Assembly (NCBI GenBank): GCA_946412245.1
Contig: CAMKGM010000007.1
Location: forward strand, 1 to 64,000
Reading direction: 5' to 3'
DNA: 64,000 bases
DNA from: an uncultured Bacteroidales bacterium
GTDB taxonomy: Bacteria > Bacteroidota > Bacteroidia > Bacteroidales > Muribaculaceae
The position numbers and the translations under genes are program-made. This document shows positions 16,552 through 25,163 of this stretch, one piece after another. Position 1 is the stretch's first letter, and each line of letters opens with the position of its first letter. The notes under the pieces are model-generated. The model was not told the origin of the DNA and searched no databases. It was given only the letters and a program-made list of their open reading frames with translations.

Positions 16552-17601
16552 TCAGGCATGCAGTATCTTGTAAGCAAGCTCGCGCTGCAAGGCAAATGCA
16601 TCTTGACGAGAACCTTGTCCTTTGGACTTGACATCGCATTCTCGCAAGTATGCAATGATGTTGACGCAAGCCATTGTTGAATAGTTGGCGGCAGCTTTCT
16701 TGAGTTTGCCAAGTCTGAAGAGCGATTGCGAGTTAATTTGTGCGAGTAGTCCCTTGTCGGTCCGGTCTCGAGATGTGCGAATGAGTAACACGTTAGAAAA
16801 GAAGGAGAAGAGCATAGGCACAGTTACTATGACTGGATTATTCTTGGGGTTCTTCTCAAAGTAGTCCAGAATGCGATAGACTTTCTCGGCATTGCGAGCA
16901 CTGAAGGCATCCTCGAGCTCAAAGTTGTTGTAATCCTTGCTGATGCCTATGTTTCGCTCGATGAGCGCCGGGGTGATGCGCTTGTCGGCTCCTACAAGGA
17001 TTTTTAGTTTGTCAATTTCGCCGAATAGGCGTGCCAAATCTGTTCCGACGGCATCGGTAAGCATCGCGGCCGATTTCTCGTCAATATTACATCCAAGTTG
17101 ACGCACATAGTCAACGGCAAGTCTCGGCACCTCGTAGTCTCGCACCTTGTTGCTGGTGAATACGATACCCGTCTGTGCAGCTTTCAGTTCCTTGAGCAAT
17201 TCGGGCGCTTTGATGTTACCCCCTTTAAAGCAGATGACCAGAATGGTGCTTTCCAATGGTTTCTGAGCGTAGAACTTGAACAGATTCAGTTCCTTTTCAA
17301 TGCTAACGCCGGGTTTGGAAATGCCCTGTGCCTCGCGTAGGACGACAACCTGTCGCTGAGCCATGACGGGGTAACGCTTACAGGCATTAATGACTTGCTT
17401 GACATCGGCATCCATGCCGTATACCATGGTGAGATTGAAGTCACGCTCGTCTTCGGTGAGAGCATTATCAACAATAAGGTCGGCCAGCAGATCAATGTAG
17501 TAAGGCTCCTCGCCTTGAAGTATGTAAATGGGCCGAAACTGCTTCGCAATGATTTCATTGCGAAGGGCATGGTAGGTTATGTCATTCTTTTTAGGAGGCA
17601 T
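16552..17601 (-). CDS. holA: DNA polymerase III delta subunit
   Basis: 349 residues, about the family length. The N-terminal domain has RPIYILQGEEPYYIDLLADLI followed by the AAA-like fold without Walker ATPase residues; later DLARLFGEIDKL and the C-terminal collar segment AYKILHA are recognisable. Delta opens the sliding clamp within the clamp-loader complex at the replication fork. It is transcribed alone, on the minus strand, ahead of the phosphopantetheinyl transferase which lies 69 bases upstream of it in the same direction. Confidence 0.9.
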   Translation of the reverse strand: MPPKKNDITYHALRNEIIAKQFRPIYILQGEEPYYIDLLADLIVDNALTEDERDFNLTMVYGMDADVKQVINACKRYPVMAQRQVVVLREAQGISKPGVSIEKELNLFKFYAQKPLESTILVICFKGGNIKAPELLKELKAAQTGIVFTSNKVRDYEVPRLAVDYVRQLGCNIDEKSAAMLTDAVGTDLARLFGEIDKLKILVGADKRITPALIERNIGISKDYNNFELEDAFSARNAEKVYRILDYFEKNPKNNPVIVTVPMLFSFFSNVLLIRTSRDRTDKGLLAQINSQSLFRLGKLKKAAANYSTMACVNIIAYLRECDVKSKGQGSRQDAFALQRELAYKILHA

Positions 17602-17670
17602 GATAGATATTGATGTTTAAATCATGTGCTAATTTAGCAAGAATTGTCGAGGTGTGCAAGAGTATGACCG

Positions 17671-18339
17671 TTAATTGTCGGGTTTAAAAGTGGACACAGT
17701 GCAGACCCATTTGCCGTCAGATGATACTTGTTGCTGCATGATGACGCGGTGAGCGTAGCGTTCAAGGATGGTCTTGATGTCGTCGCTCACGCCTTTGCCG
17801 GTGAGTTTGACTATGCTTTCCTTGCGCGTCCAGTAGCGGATAAATTCGAGAGGCGGGTCTTTAGCTTCAGTCACTTGCTGCAGTTCGCTGTCAGTGAGCA
17901 CATATCGAGCTAATGGCATGTTGAGTGGCCGTCGCACTGACTCGATGTCAATGCCCACCGGTGCATAGTGGATTGCGCAGGCAACAGCATCTCGGCAGTG
18001 ACTTAAGTTGAAGTGAACAGTAGGTCTTTCCGGGATTTTTGAGCCTTTTGGGAAATCCGGGAAAGTTGGGAAATCCGGGAAATCTGGGAAAGTTGGGAAA
18101 TCCGGGAAAAATGGTTTTCCGTGTTCCTCGCATGCGACGCGTGGCATGGGAGCGATACCGAAAGTCTTTTCCAGGGCTGTTTGGAGCAAGTGCCATGCCG
18201 CTGCGGTCTGCACCTGAAGTGTCCGGCTGCGATAGCGAAGAACCTCTTTTTGTCGGAACGCATCCAGTGTGGGCAAGACGGCCTCTAGATTGAATTTGTC
18301 AAGGTCTTGGTTGATGAATATGTATGGGAACCGCTTCAT
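17671..18339 (-). CDS. 4'-phosphopantetheinyl transferase with repeat insert
   Basis: 222 residues from ATG 18339. Family motifs are present: GKP near residue 85, FNLSHC, GIDIE (metal-binding Asp and Glu), and WTRKESIVKLTGKG. It transfers phosphopantetheine from CoA to acyl carrier or peptidyl carrier proteins. Between GKP and HFNLSH lies an in-frame insert of Phe-Pro repeats (FPDFPTFPDFPDFPTFPDFP) encoded by seven 9-base units (18050-18112); this loop is short in typical Sfp/AcpS-like enzymes. The start chosen lies 4 bases after a -7 box, so the message would be leaderless; the earlier in-frame ATG at 18354 would be upstream of the start of transcription. Confidence 0.88.
   Translation of the reverse strand: MKRFPYIFINQDLDKFNLEAVLPTLDAFRQKEVLRYRSRTLQVQTAAAWHLLQTALEKTFGIAPMPRVACEEHGKPFFPDFPTFPDFPDFPTFPDFPKGSKIPERPTVHFNLSHCRDAVACAIHYAPVGIDIESVRRPLNMPLARYVLTDSELQQVTEAKDPPLEFIRYWTRKESIVKLTGKGVSDDIKTILERYAHRVIMQQQVSSDGKWVCTVSTFKPDN
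18050..18112 (-). repeat. 9-bp repeat array (seven units) inside the transferase gene
   Basis: Plus-strand units are GGGAAA followed by TCC, GTT, TCC, TCT, GTT, TCC, AAT, seven perfect 9-mers in phase. Since 9 is a multiple of 3, the array encodes an uninterrupted FP-x repeat. The same GGGAAAnnn unit forms intergenic arrays at 6372-6398 and 6655-6699. Confidence 0.92.
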
Positions 18340-18343
18340 GTTG

Positions 18344-18373
18344 CAAAAATACAATAAATAATTCTGGTTACAA
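18344..18373 (-). promoter_or_regulatory. Promoter of the phosphopantetheinyl transferase gene
   Basis: On the minus strand TTG (18373-18371), 19 bases, then TATTTTTG (18351-18344). Transcription should start within a few bases of the ATG at 18339. Confidence 0.65.
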
Positions 18374-18434
18374 TGTTAAAAGTGCATGATGGCAAAAATT
18401 GTGCTAGAAATGTCTTGAATCGTTGAAAATTGTG

Positions 18435-18442
18435 TAACTTTG
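18435..18442 (+). promoter_or_regulatory. -7 box of the HsdR-N gene
   Basis: TAACTTTG matches TAnnTTTG exactly, 51 bases upstream of the ATG at 18493, and lies inside the longer upstream reading frame, which favours the later start. A TTG at 18415-18417 is a possible -33 element with a short 17-base gap. Confidence 0.6.
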
Positions 18443-18492
18443 CTCAATCCAAATCCATTAAGCCTTTTAGGCTAAACAGAGCGGGATACTTT

Positions 18493-18945
18493 ATGCAACT
18501 CAATTTGCCGACATACGATGATTTCCGTATCAGGACCAACGCATCAGGTCATCGCGAGATATTTGACCGTCTGCGTCGTCGCTATGTGGCTCTCACTCCT
18601 GAAGAGTGGGTGCGTCAGCACTTTGTGAATTATCTTGTGGAGGATTTAGGTTATCCGATGGCCTTGATGGCCAACGAGGTTTCGCTTGAGTACAATGGTG
18701 TGAAACGAAGATGTGATACGCTGGTAGCCGATGCGTCAGGAGATCCGCTGGTCATAGTAGAATACAAAGCACCAGAAGTTGCTATTACTCAACAAACGTT
18801 TGATCAGATTGTTCGTTATAATATGGTGTTGCATGCACGATATTTGATGGTGAGTAATGGCATTGAACACTATTGCTGCCGCATAGACTACTCTCGTGAT
18901 AGCTACACGTTCCTGCAGGAGTTGCCTCCATATGATCAATTATAA
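18493..18945 (+). CDS. Orphan type I restriction HsdR-N domain protein
   Basis: 150 residues from ATG 18493. The sequence EWVRQHFVNYLVEDLGYP, then KRRCDTLVAD and LVIVEYKAPE, matches the HsdR N-terminal nuclease-fold domain: an Asp before a strand and the ExK pair of the PD-(D/E)xK core. There is no helicase, methyltransferase or specificity gene nearby, so it is not a restriction system by itself. Stand-alone copies of this domain are a common Bacteroidota gene of unknown role. It ends 4 bases from the convergent GH84 gene. Confidence 0.82.
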   Translation: MQLNLPTYDDFRIRTNASGHREIFDRLRRRYVALTPEEWVRQHFVNYLVEDLGYPMALMANEVSLEYNGVKRRCDTLVADASGDPLVIVEYKAPEVAITQQTFDQIVRYNMVLHARYLMVSNGIEHYCCRIDYSRDSYTFLQELPPYDQL

Positions 18946-18949
18946 ATCC

Positions 18950-20917
18950 TTATTTCGTCGAATCCCGAAGGTATAGGATTAACGGCATGAGTGCGGAGGC
19001 CGAGGGCTCGGCAATGCGTGTGCTCAGCTTGATGGCGTCGCCCATGCCGCCCAGCACCTGGAACTGGAAGTCGGGATTGTGCTCGTAATCAACCGGCTCA
19101 GGATTCTCTCCACGCAACAGCGCCACGGCCTCGCTGGTCATTGCCTCGAGGCGCAGCAGCCAGGGGCGCAGGTCGTTGTAGAGTAGTTTTTGGCTTATCC
19201 AAGAGTTAGAAGCCGATGTGTCTAACGAATTGAGCCTGGGTTCTATGGTACGCAGTTGATTGCAGGCATCGTTCACAGTGCTCAGCACATTGATGAGCGC
19301 CTCGGGGCTGGGATTGCCGCGTTGCACCGATTGCTTGTAGCGCACCACATAGTAGTCGAGCGCATCGTTGTCGTAGTAGCGCAGATGCGGCGCGATTATC
19401 CTGAAGGCATCAACCATGTCTTGCCCAACCACGGCAGGATCAAGCACGGCGGGAATGGCGGCGTCCCAGGTGCGCTCGTTGTTCCAGGCACCATTGTTCC
19501 AAGTGTAGTCGGCTACGCCAAACAGGGCAATCTTCGATAGCTCGCCCTGCTGCATGGGGTTGATGATGACGGTGTTGGTACCGTTCAGGCTGTGCTCGAG
19601 CCGCTCGGTGTTGATGATGTGCGTCTCGTCGCGGAAGTTGGTGTAGGTGTCGCTCACAAACAGTTTGCTCATGTCCTGGTCGTTGCAGGGGTAGTTCCAC
19701 CACCAGCTCACCTCGCGGCCCAGCCAGCTCTGCACAAGCGCCAGGTCGTGGTTGTTGGGTACCGACCACACATTGCGGCCTGTGATGTAGATGTTCACCT
19801 TGCTTGGGGTGCAGCGCAGCGACTCATAGAATTGGCGGCCTCGGTCCAGATCAACCCAGCCGTAGGCATAGAGTTGTGGCACATAGTGCAGGGGCCTCAC
19901 CGTGTCGGTGGGCGCTGCGCCAGGCTTGTTCCAGCGCTCGTCGATGCGCTGTTGCAGCGTGGTCAGATTATCGGCACACAACTGCATGATGGCGGGATCG
20001 CTCGGCACACCCACATCGTCGACAAACACGCCGAACTGCCGCACGCCAAGCCCGTACATGCTCTCCAGCTTGTGCATGATGCGGTCAATCACACCGGTGT
20101 CGGCAGGGTCGGCAAAGGCCTTGCCCGGGTGGATGGCCCACACAAAGTTCACCTTGCAGGCGTGAGCGGTGGCAGTGATGTCGCGCATCATGTCTTGCGA
20201 TAGATAGCCTATGCGATCCTGTTCGGCGCTGATGTGGGTGGGGTAAGGCTCGCTCCAATAGCGCGAGTGATAGGGGTCGCTCTTGGCCCCATACATATAG
20301 GTGTTGAGTTTGTAGCGTGCCATGAAGCGGAACAGGTCCTTGGTGACTGCGGCAGAGTAGGGCACGCCATAGTATCCCTCAATGATGCCGCGGTTCTGCA
20401 CATCGGCCCAGTCGAGCAGCATCACGCAAGGCAGGGCTGTAGTGCCACGGTCGAGCATCTGCTCCAGCGAGGCAAGCCCACAGAAGGTGGCATCGGTGTT
20501 CTCACCCACAATCACAACCTGGGCATAGCCCGCCTTGTTGCGTGTGAGGCTAAGGATGTGACGGTCGTATTTGTTGTTGAGGCTGAACGGCTGACTATAG
20601 ATGCGCGTGTACCGCTTATCGGCCTCGCCACCGCTGCCATTGATGCCCAGCAACAGGTTGCTGCCTTTTTTTGAGGGACGATTTGCCACGGTGGCAAAGA
20701 GGTCATGCTCGGTCAAGACCTGCTTGGCGCGCTCAACGGTCACCTCGTCGATGCCTTTTTCTGCCACAATCGTCACCTGCTTTGTGAACGAAGCCTGACC
20801 TATTCCAGCCAGCTGCACCTGCGGCACCGGATATATCTCATAAATCTCCTCACCCAGCATTGTTGTGCTGCTTAAAACAGCGACAGCCATTATCAACATC
20901 GTCACAATCTGTCTCAT
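18950..20917 (-). CDS. Secreted GH84 beta-N-acetylglucosaminidase
   Basis: 655 residues with a signal peptide (about 1-22). An N-terminal GH20b-like alpha/beta domain (about 28-165) precedes the TIM barrel, which starts NRGIIEGYYGVPYS. The catalytic aspartate pair is visible as FVDDVGVP (Asp300-Asp301). GH84 enzymes remove terminal beta-linked GlcNAc by substrate-assisted catalysis, with host mucin or glycoprotein glycans as probable substrates. G+C is visibly higher than in flanking genes (two 60-base samples gave 65% and 62%, against 40% in a sample of the CotH gene), and codons are strongly G/C-ending, suggesting transfer from a GC-rich lineage. A TAATTTTG box lies at 20942-20949. Confidence 0.9.
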   Translation of the reverse strand: MRQIVTMLIMAVAVLSSTTMLGEEIYEIYPVPQVQLAGIGQASFTKQVTIVAEKGIDEVTVERAKQVLTEHDLFATVANRPSKKGSNLLLGINGSGGEADKRYTRIYSQPFSLNNKYDRHILSLTRNKAGYAQVVIVGENTDATFCGLASLEQMLDRGTTALPCVMLLDWADVQNRGIIEGYYGVPYSAAVTKDLFRFMARYKLNTYMYGAKSDPYHSRYWSEPYPTHISAEQDRIGYLSQDMMRDITATAHACKVNFVWAIHPGKAFADPADTGVIDRIMHKLESMYGLGVRQFGVFVDDVGVPSDPAIMQLCADNLTTLQQRIDERWNKPGAAPTDTVRPLHYVPQLYAYGWVDLDRGRQFYESLRCTPSKVNIYITGRNVWSVPNNHDLALVQSWLGREVSWWWNYPCNDQDMSKLFVSDTYTNFRDETHIINTERLEHSLNGTNTVIINPMQQGELSKIALFGVADYTWNNGAWNNERTWDAAIPAVLDPAVVGQDMVDAFRIIAPHLRYYDNDALDYYVVRYKQSVQRGNPSPEALINVLSTVNDACNQLRTIEPRLNSLDTSASNSWISQKLLYNDLRPWLLRLEAMTSEAVALLRGENPEPVDYEHNPDFQFQVLGGMGDAIKLSTRIAEPSASALMPLILYLRDSTK

Positions 20918-20941
20918 AGTTTTTTAGCATTTACTTTTTCA

Positions 20942-20949
20942 CAAAATTA
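20942..20949 (-). promoter_or_regulatory. -7 box of the GH84 gene
   Basis: Minus-strand TAATTTTG, exact TAnnTTTG, 25 bases before the ATG; a TTG about 20 bases further upstream (20972-20970) may be the -33 element. The promoter is AT-rich and native-looking although the gene is GC-rich. Confidence 0.6.
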
Positions 20950-21097
20950 ACCTTTTCTTCTCATTCTCACAACTTTCTCTTGCAAATAAATCAAAGTTGT
21001 TCGGAGTTCTCTGAGTTCTCGGGGAAAACAAATCCAGTGAATAAACGTCCAATAAATGCAAAGTAATCTCCTTAAGCACGAAAAGATGTACAGATTT

Positions 21098-22450
21098 TTA
21101 CTGCTTTATAATTATTTTAGAGGTGGTCACACTACCATCGTCATAGGTGGTTACTTTTATATTGATGCCATTCCACGGCTCAGAACTGCGTGTTCCGGTG
21201 AGATTGATGTATTCAACATTGGCTATTTCTTTTACGATATCTCCCACGCAACTATTCACAGGCAAGTGGTTGTTAAACCATTCAATGTTTGCAAGCAGTG
21301 AGGATTTTAGTCTTTCAACCCTTTCTTCAAGGGTTTCTTGGTTAGTGTAATTCCAACGGATTTTGTCTTGCTCGTAGGCTTCACCGCAAAGTAGCAGATG
21401 CTCATCAATATACTCCATCCACGCAAGTATTTCATATGGATAGAATTCATTCCACACTTCTCTTACCGCTCGGCAGAAGTCTTCGTCTTTTATCAGCTCA
21501 CCAATCCAGTGTGGAGTGAATCCGTAGGAAGTCGTCATTTTGAAGGTGTAGTCTGTTTTTTGTCGTTGATTGCACGACAAGTCCCATAACGGGCCGGCCA
21601 CCCAGCGAGCGTCATCGGTCCAATCCTTATGCAGATAGAAACTGCCGTGAAATCCGTCACTGTTATCGAGCACCTCCTGAATGATAAAATATCGTGATAT
21701 GGCATCCACATCAATCATTTGCTCCCAGTGGCTGTTTTCTTTATCAATGTCATAGATGGCATTATTGATATCCTCGAACTCATTTTGCAACCATGCTTTC
21801 TGTGCCGGAGAAAGCGAGTCGGGAGAGTGGTAAGTAATGCGCATGTTCCACTTGTTGTTTTCGCTGATGCTGATAGAATTAGGCTCATAGTAATTATCCA
21901 CCTCTACGAGCCAGCCGTATGGAATGGAACTTTCATCCTCATTCCAGTTAGGCTGTTCATATATGTTGAGACGATTCTTGCCAATCCGGTTTGTCTCTGT
22001 CAACAGATAGAGTCCTATATAGTCACCATTGAGAACCACTTCGACTGGCCTTGTTGAGGGCGTCCAATCCATGCCCATGATTTCTCCAAGCCGCATTCCG
22101 ACTACTGTTGGCTCGTAAAATTTAAGTAATGCCCAGTGCTTATGCTTGTTCATCCCAAGCAAAGGAGCCTTGTCGCCTAATTTGATTTTGTAAGGTTTCT
22201 TTATGCCCTTCCATGATGAATGCCCCCTGCCGCGTATTTCAAGCGCCATTGGGTTCTCGGCCGAGCCAAGATTGTTGTCGGGATTTGACTCATCAACAAT
22301 GAAATATTCTCCGGGTACATATACTGTCTTTGAAGTAATTGGTTGATGATTTTGAGTTTCAATAAATATTACCGGTAACGATCCGGTTTGGGCTTTGATC
22401 GCAGGAAGAATGAGGGAACATGCGATGGTTAGAATGAATTTTTTGAACAT
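21098..22450 (-). CDS. Exported CotH-family kinase-like protein
   Basis: 450 residues with signal peptide ending IKAQ. The CotH signature is readable in order: LEIRGRGHSSWKGIKKPYKIKL, HWALLKFYEPTVVGMRLGEIMG, GDYIGLYLLTET, then a late acidic segment with AGPLWDLSCNQRQKT (Asp of the metal site). CotH proteins are atypical protein kinases first described in spore coats; in Bacteroidota they are exported and their targets are unknown. A fucosyltransferase-like gene ends 71 bases upstream on the same strand, so the two may be co-transcribed. No dockerin, BIG domain or sorting tail is present. Confidence 0.87.
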   Translation of the reverse strand: MFKKFILTIACSLILPAIKAQTGSLPVIFIETQNHQPITSKTVYVPGEYFIVDESNPDNNLGSAENPMALEIRGRGHSSWKGIKKPYKIKLGDKAPLLGMNKHKHWALLKFYEPTVVGMRLGEIMGMDWTPSTRPVEVVLNGDYIGLYLLTETNRIGKNRLNIYEQPNWNEDESSIPYGWLVEVDNYYEPNSISISENNKWNMRITYHSPDSLSPAQKAWLQNEFEDINNAIYDIDKENSHWEQMIDVDAISRYFIIQEVLDNSDGFHGSFYLHKDWTDDARWVAGPLWDLSCNQRQKTDYTFKMTTSYGFTPHWIGELIKDEDFCRAVREVWNEFYPYEILAWMEYIDEHLLLCGEAYEQDKIRWNYTNQETLEERVERLKSSLLANIEWFNNHLPVNSCVGDIVKEIANVEYINLTGTRSSEPWNGINIKVTTYDDGSVTTSKIIIKQ

Positions 22451-22521
22451 ATTTTTAATGTTGATTGAGTTAATTATTATTTGAGCAGATACAGTGAAGT
22501 TTGGGTATGAGGCGGTGAGTT

Positions 22522-23559
22522 TTAGGGATGCTTTGATGAGATGATGGCTCGTAATCTGAGTGGTAGCAGGAGCACAGCAGGAAGCTCATCCTTTGAGCAA
22601 TCGATAGGTAGCACTTTTGGGTCGTTATACCGTAACTTCATGATAAATACGCTTGGTCCCGTTGTGATGCTACCAACAAAAGAACTGCTGGAAAGCAGCA
22701 AATCAACTGAAACAATCAGTCGTGTAATAGCCTCCTTTTTGCTTTGGAAGTCTTTCTGGCAAAACAATTTGTGATAATAACCCTTTTCATCTTCTTGGCA
22801 AAGTGTTGATAGTTTGAGCTTCGGGAAATCTTCTATGGCTTGCAAGAATAGACGATAATCATCTGTTAGTATGAACAAGCTATCATCATCGTGAAGGTTC
22901 AACTTCTCGATGTGGGTTTTTCCATCAATCAATTTTGTTTCAGACGCCTTGTCGCCTCCTCTAATTTGTGCACCCGAGTAAATGGGAGGCAGTGATAGGT
23001 TCATTTTATAAGTCTCCTCTTTGTTCAGTATCTCTGGTTGAAGGCGCCAAACCATGCGTGCAAGCAGATTGAAAGTGCTCAAGTAGTCGCCGTTGATACC
23101 TAATTCGGGTACAGTGCACCACCGTATGGGCTCGAGTGGAACATCTTGTGCAAGCAACACTTTTTCTCCGTAAGTCTTATATGACACGCAACGCCCAATA
23201 AAGGTCATGATGGTTTTCTTGATTTTCCAGGCGACAGGCCCCAATGACTTCTGGCTTCTGCAAATTCTCAGAATGCTTAGCCATGATGGCAATTTGTGAT
23301 AATTATACTTACTGTGGAAGTTTTCATGGACCTCTTCGCAAAACGGCAAAAAATATTCTGACCACCCGATGCCAGTGCCAAAATTAGCATCTTTTGAATA
23401 GAGTTGGAACTTAATATGATGAACCAAACAATAGAGCATGGCATCCACCATATAATTCATTTCGGCACAGAAACCACAGTCCACACCTACGCGATACACC
23501 ATTCTTTTGGTGAAAGATTTATTGACCTGCTGATAGGAGACTAAATTCAGTTTGTCCAT
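22522..23559 (-). CDS. Fucosyltransferase-like glycosyltransferase (GT23/O-FucT superfamily, tentative)
   Basis: 345 residues, no signal peptide or membrane helix. The C-terminal half looks like the GDP-fucose-binding fold of GT23 and O-fucosyltransferases: SGAQIRGGDKASETK resembles the H-x-R-x-GDK loop, DDSLFILTDDYRLF resembles the FIATDD strand, and VDLLLSSSSFVGSITTGPSVFI resembles the last donor-site motif. The usual His of HxR is Gln here. The N-terminal half with DCGFCAEMNYMVDAMLYCL is not recognised. A GDP-fucose substrate is an inference. Its neighbours (CotH kinase, GH84) suggest surface glycan or glycoprotein work. Confidence 0.55.
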   Translation of the reverse strand: MDKLNLVSYQQVNKSFTKRMVYRVGVDCGFCAEMNYMVDAMLYCLVHHIKFQLYSKDANFGTGIGWSEYFLPFCEEVHENFHSKYNYHKLPSWLSILRICRSQKSLGPVAWKIKKTIMTFIGRCVSYKTYGEKVLLAQDVPLEPIRWCTVPELGINGDYLSTFNLLARMVWRLQPEILNKEETYKMNLSLPPIYSGAQIRGGDKASETKLIDGKTHIEKLNLHDDDSLFILTDDYRLFLQAIEDFPKLKLSTLCQEDEKGYYHKLFCQKDFQSKKEAITRLIVSVDLLLSSSSFVGSITTGPSVFIMKLRYNDPKVLPIDCSKDELPAVLLLPLRLRAIISSKHP

Positions 23560-23584
23560 AGTTTGACGTAATTCTTTTTTGCCG

Positions 23585-23592
23585 CAAAATTA
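23585..23592 (-). promoter_or_regulatory. -7 box of the fucosyltransferase-like gene
   Basis: Minus-strand TAATTTTG, exact TAnnTTTG, about 26 bases before the ATG at 23559. Confidence 0.6.
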
Positions 23593-23772
23593 TTTGAGAT
23601 TTTGCGGTTGAAAAAGCTCAAAAATCAAATGTAAATGCAGGTATAGTCGTTAAATATATAATAGTGTTGATGAACAGGGAATAATGTCGAGAAAAGATGT
23701 AAATCAGGAATGTGGCGGTGTTATTAGTTGCTGAGATGAAGATTATGCTCTTTATTTGAGAATCAGATATAC

Positions 23773-23807
23773 AAAAAATCCTGTGTGATTTTGGCTCACA
23801 CAGGATT
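23773..23807 (-). terminator. Terminator of the regulator/secreted-protein pair
   Basis: A 12-base perfect stem (23777-23788 with 23796-23807) with a 7-base loop. On the minus strand it is followed by a run of T (plus-strand A run 23773-23778). Confidence 0.85.
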
Positions 23808-23831
23808 ATTGTTTTGGTGGGTGCGGTAAGT

Positions 23832-25163
23832 TTACGGCTTGCTAATCATGAGTTTATTTCCTAAAATGTATATGCCGTTTTCGGGAATGGAATTCAAGCG
23901 ACGCCCGTGAAGGTCATATATTTCAAGAGGTTTATTGCTTGTGTATATGTCATTAATGCTTACGGTTTCATATCCTGGCGCTTGATAGACAAGATTCCCT
24001 TGTTTCCAACAGCGCATCAAATAAGATAACGTGTTTTCCTTGCCCACAAAATGAAACTTAAGATGCTGGTCCTTGCTCGCACCAATGCTTTCAATAAGGT
24101 AGTAGCTCCAGGGTTCTGTGTCTCCTGCAAAATAAGAATGACAATCAAGCCCCGTGTCAATATAGATAGTCCTGTTGTAGTAACCTTGGTTTTCCTGAGT
24201 TTCAATGAAGCCTACGAACGACTCCTCATTGGGCAAATAATCACCCTCTTGCAGGTTGAAGTCAAACAGAACTCTCGGATTCTCTTCGTTAGAATCCACT
24301 ACATACACTTTACGTCCTTCTTCAAACATGGCCTTTTGGATATTATACTCGGGAGAATAAATCAGTTTGCAGTCCCGTGTACCAATGACAGTGTCTCCTT
24401 TGACTTGAATAGAGTAAGTGCACTTGTCGTTAGGGCTATCGGCTGAAACGGCTAAAAACTCCCAAGTTGTGCCACTTGTCAACATTTCGTCATAAGGAAT
24501 GATAATATCATCATTTTCATCACCATTCATGAGTGTTTTCTTGCGCCCTCCCTTTGAGGAGAAAATGACATGACTGATGTTGGTTGGCTTGGGATGGTTA
24601 GTTCTTCCCGGAGTTGCTTCCAGCAGGAAAAGGTCCATAGGGCCTCCAATGTAACCATATTTATAGATGATGCTTTTCCATCCAGGAAAGCAGTGCGTGT
24701 TTCCATTATTCAGCATGTAATAGTCCAACGAATCTTCCTGCCAATTAATGAAAAGTTCCTTAACTTCACCGCCCATCACTCCATATCTTATCTTGTTGCC
24801 ATATTCAAATGGAGATCTGAAATCGTAGAGCAGGCATTCCTCGCCGATATTTCCGTCTTCTTTCACCGGCCGCACATAGATTAAAGTATCTCCGTCACAA
24901 CGAATGAAGCCTTGGATTTGTGTGCTTGCTATCACATCATTAATGGTAACCGACTTTTCAAGAGCCATACAACTATCGTTGGCATGTAACAGACGATAGG
25001 TCACCTTAATGTCATTTTGAAGAGCTGAAGAACTGTCGCCTTCAATGGTATAGTAAACATCCCATTGCGAGCCTTCTCCCCAAATACTGTTTGTGTTCGC
25101 TTGATTTTGAGCTTGTGCCCAAAAAGATAGCAGACACAAGAGAGCAGATAAAAATTGTTTCAT
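23832..25163 (-). CDS. Exported protein with sorting-like C-terminal tail, function unknown
   Basis: 443 residues with a signal peptide ending AQAQ. I do not recognise the main body, which is rich in beta-strand-like stretches and appears to have two similar halves, each with a C-D-L/K-IYxP type segment (for example CDGDTLIYVRP and RDCKLIYSPEY). The last 35 residues (PLEIYDLHGRRLN, then NGIYILGNKLMISK) resemble the short beta C-terminal tail found on many exported Bacteroidales proteins, related to type 9 sorting tails. It overlaps the upstream TPR regulator gene by 4 bases (ATGA), so it is probably made with it. Confidence 0.75.
   Translation of the reverse strand: MKQFLSALLCLLSFWAQAQNQANTNSIWGEGSQWDVYYTIEGDSSSALQNDIKVTYRLLHANDSCMALEKSVTINDVIASTQIQGFIRCDGDTLIYVRPVKEDGNIGEECLLYDFRSPFEYGNKIRYGVMGGEVKELFINWQEDSLDYYMLNNGNTHCFPGWKSIIYKYGYIGGPMDLFLLEATPGRTNHPKPTNISHVIFSSKGGRKKTLMNGDENDDIIIPYDEMLTSGTTWEFLAVSADSPNDKCTYSIQVKGDTVIGTRDCKLIYSPEYNIQKAMFEEGRKVYVVDSNEENPRVLFDFNLQEGDYLPNEESFVGFIETQENQGYYNRTIYIDTGLDCHSYFAGDTEPWSYYLIESIGASKDQHLKFHFVGKENTLSYLMRCWKQGNLVYQAPGYETVSINDIYTSNKPLEIYDLHGRRLNSIPENGIYILGNKLMISKP

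Noticed and set aside
18493-18945. Part of a type I restriction-modification system
   Set aside because: Only the HsdR-N domain is present; no helicase part, hsdM or hsdS nearby, and no sign of a truncated remainder before the convergent GH84 gene.
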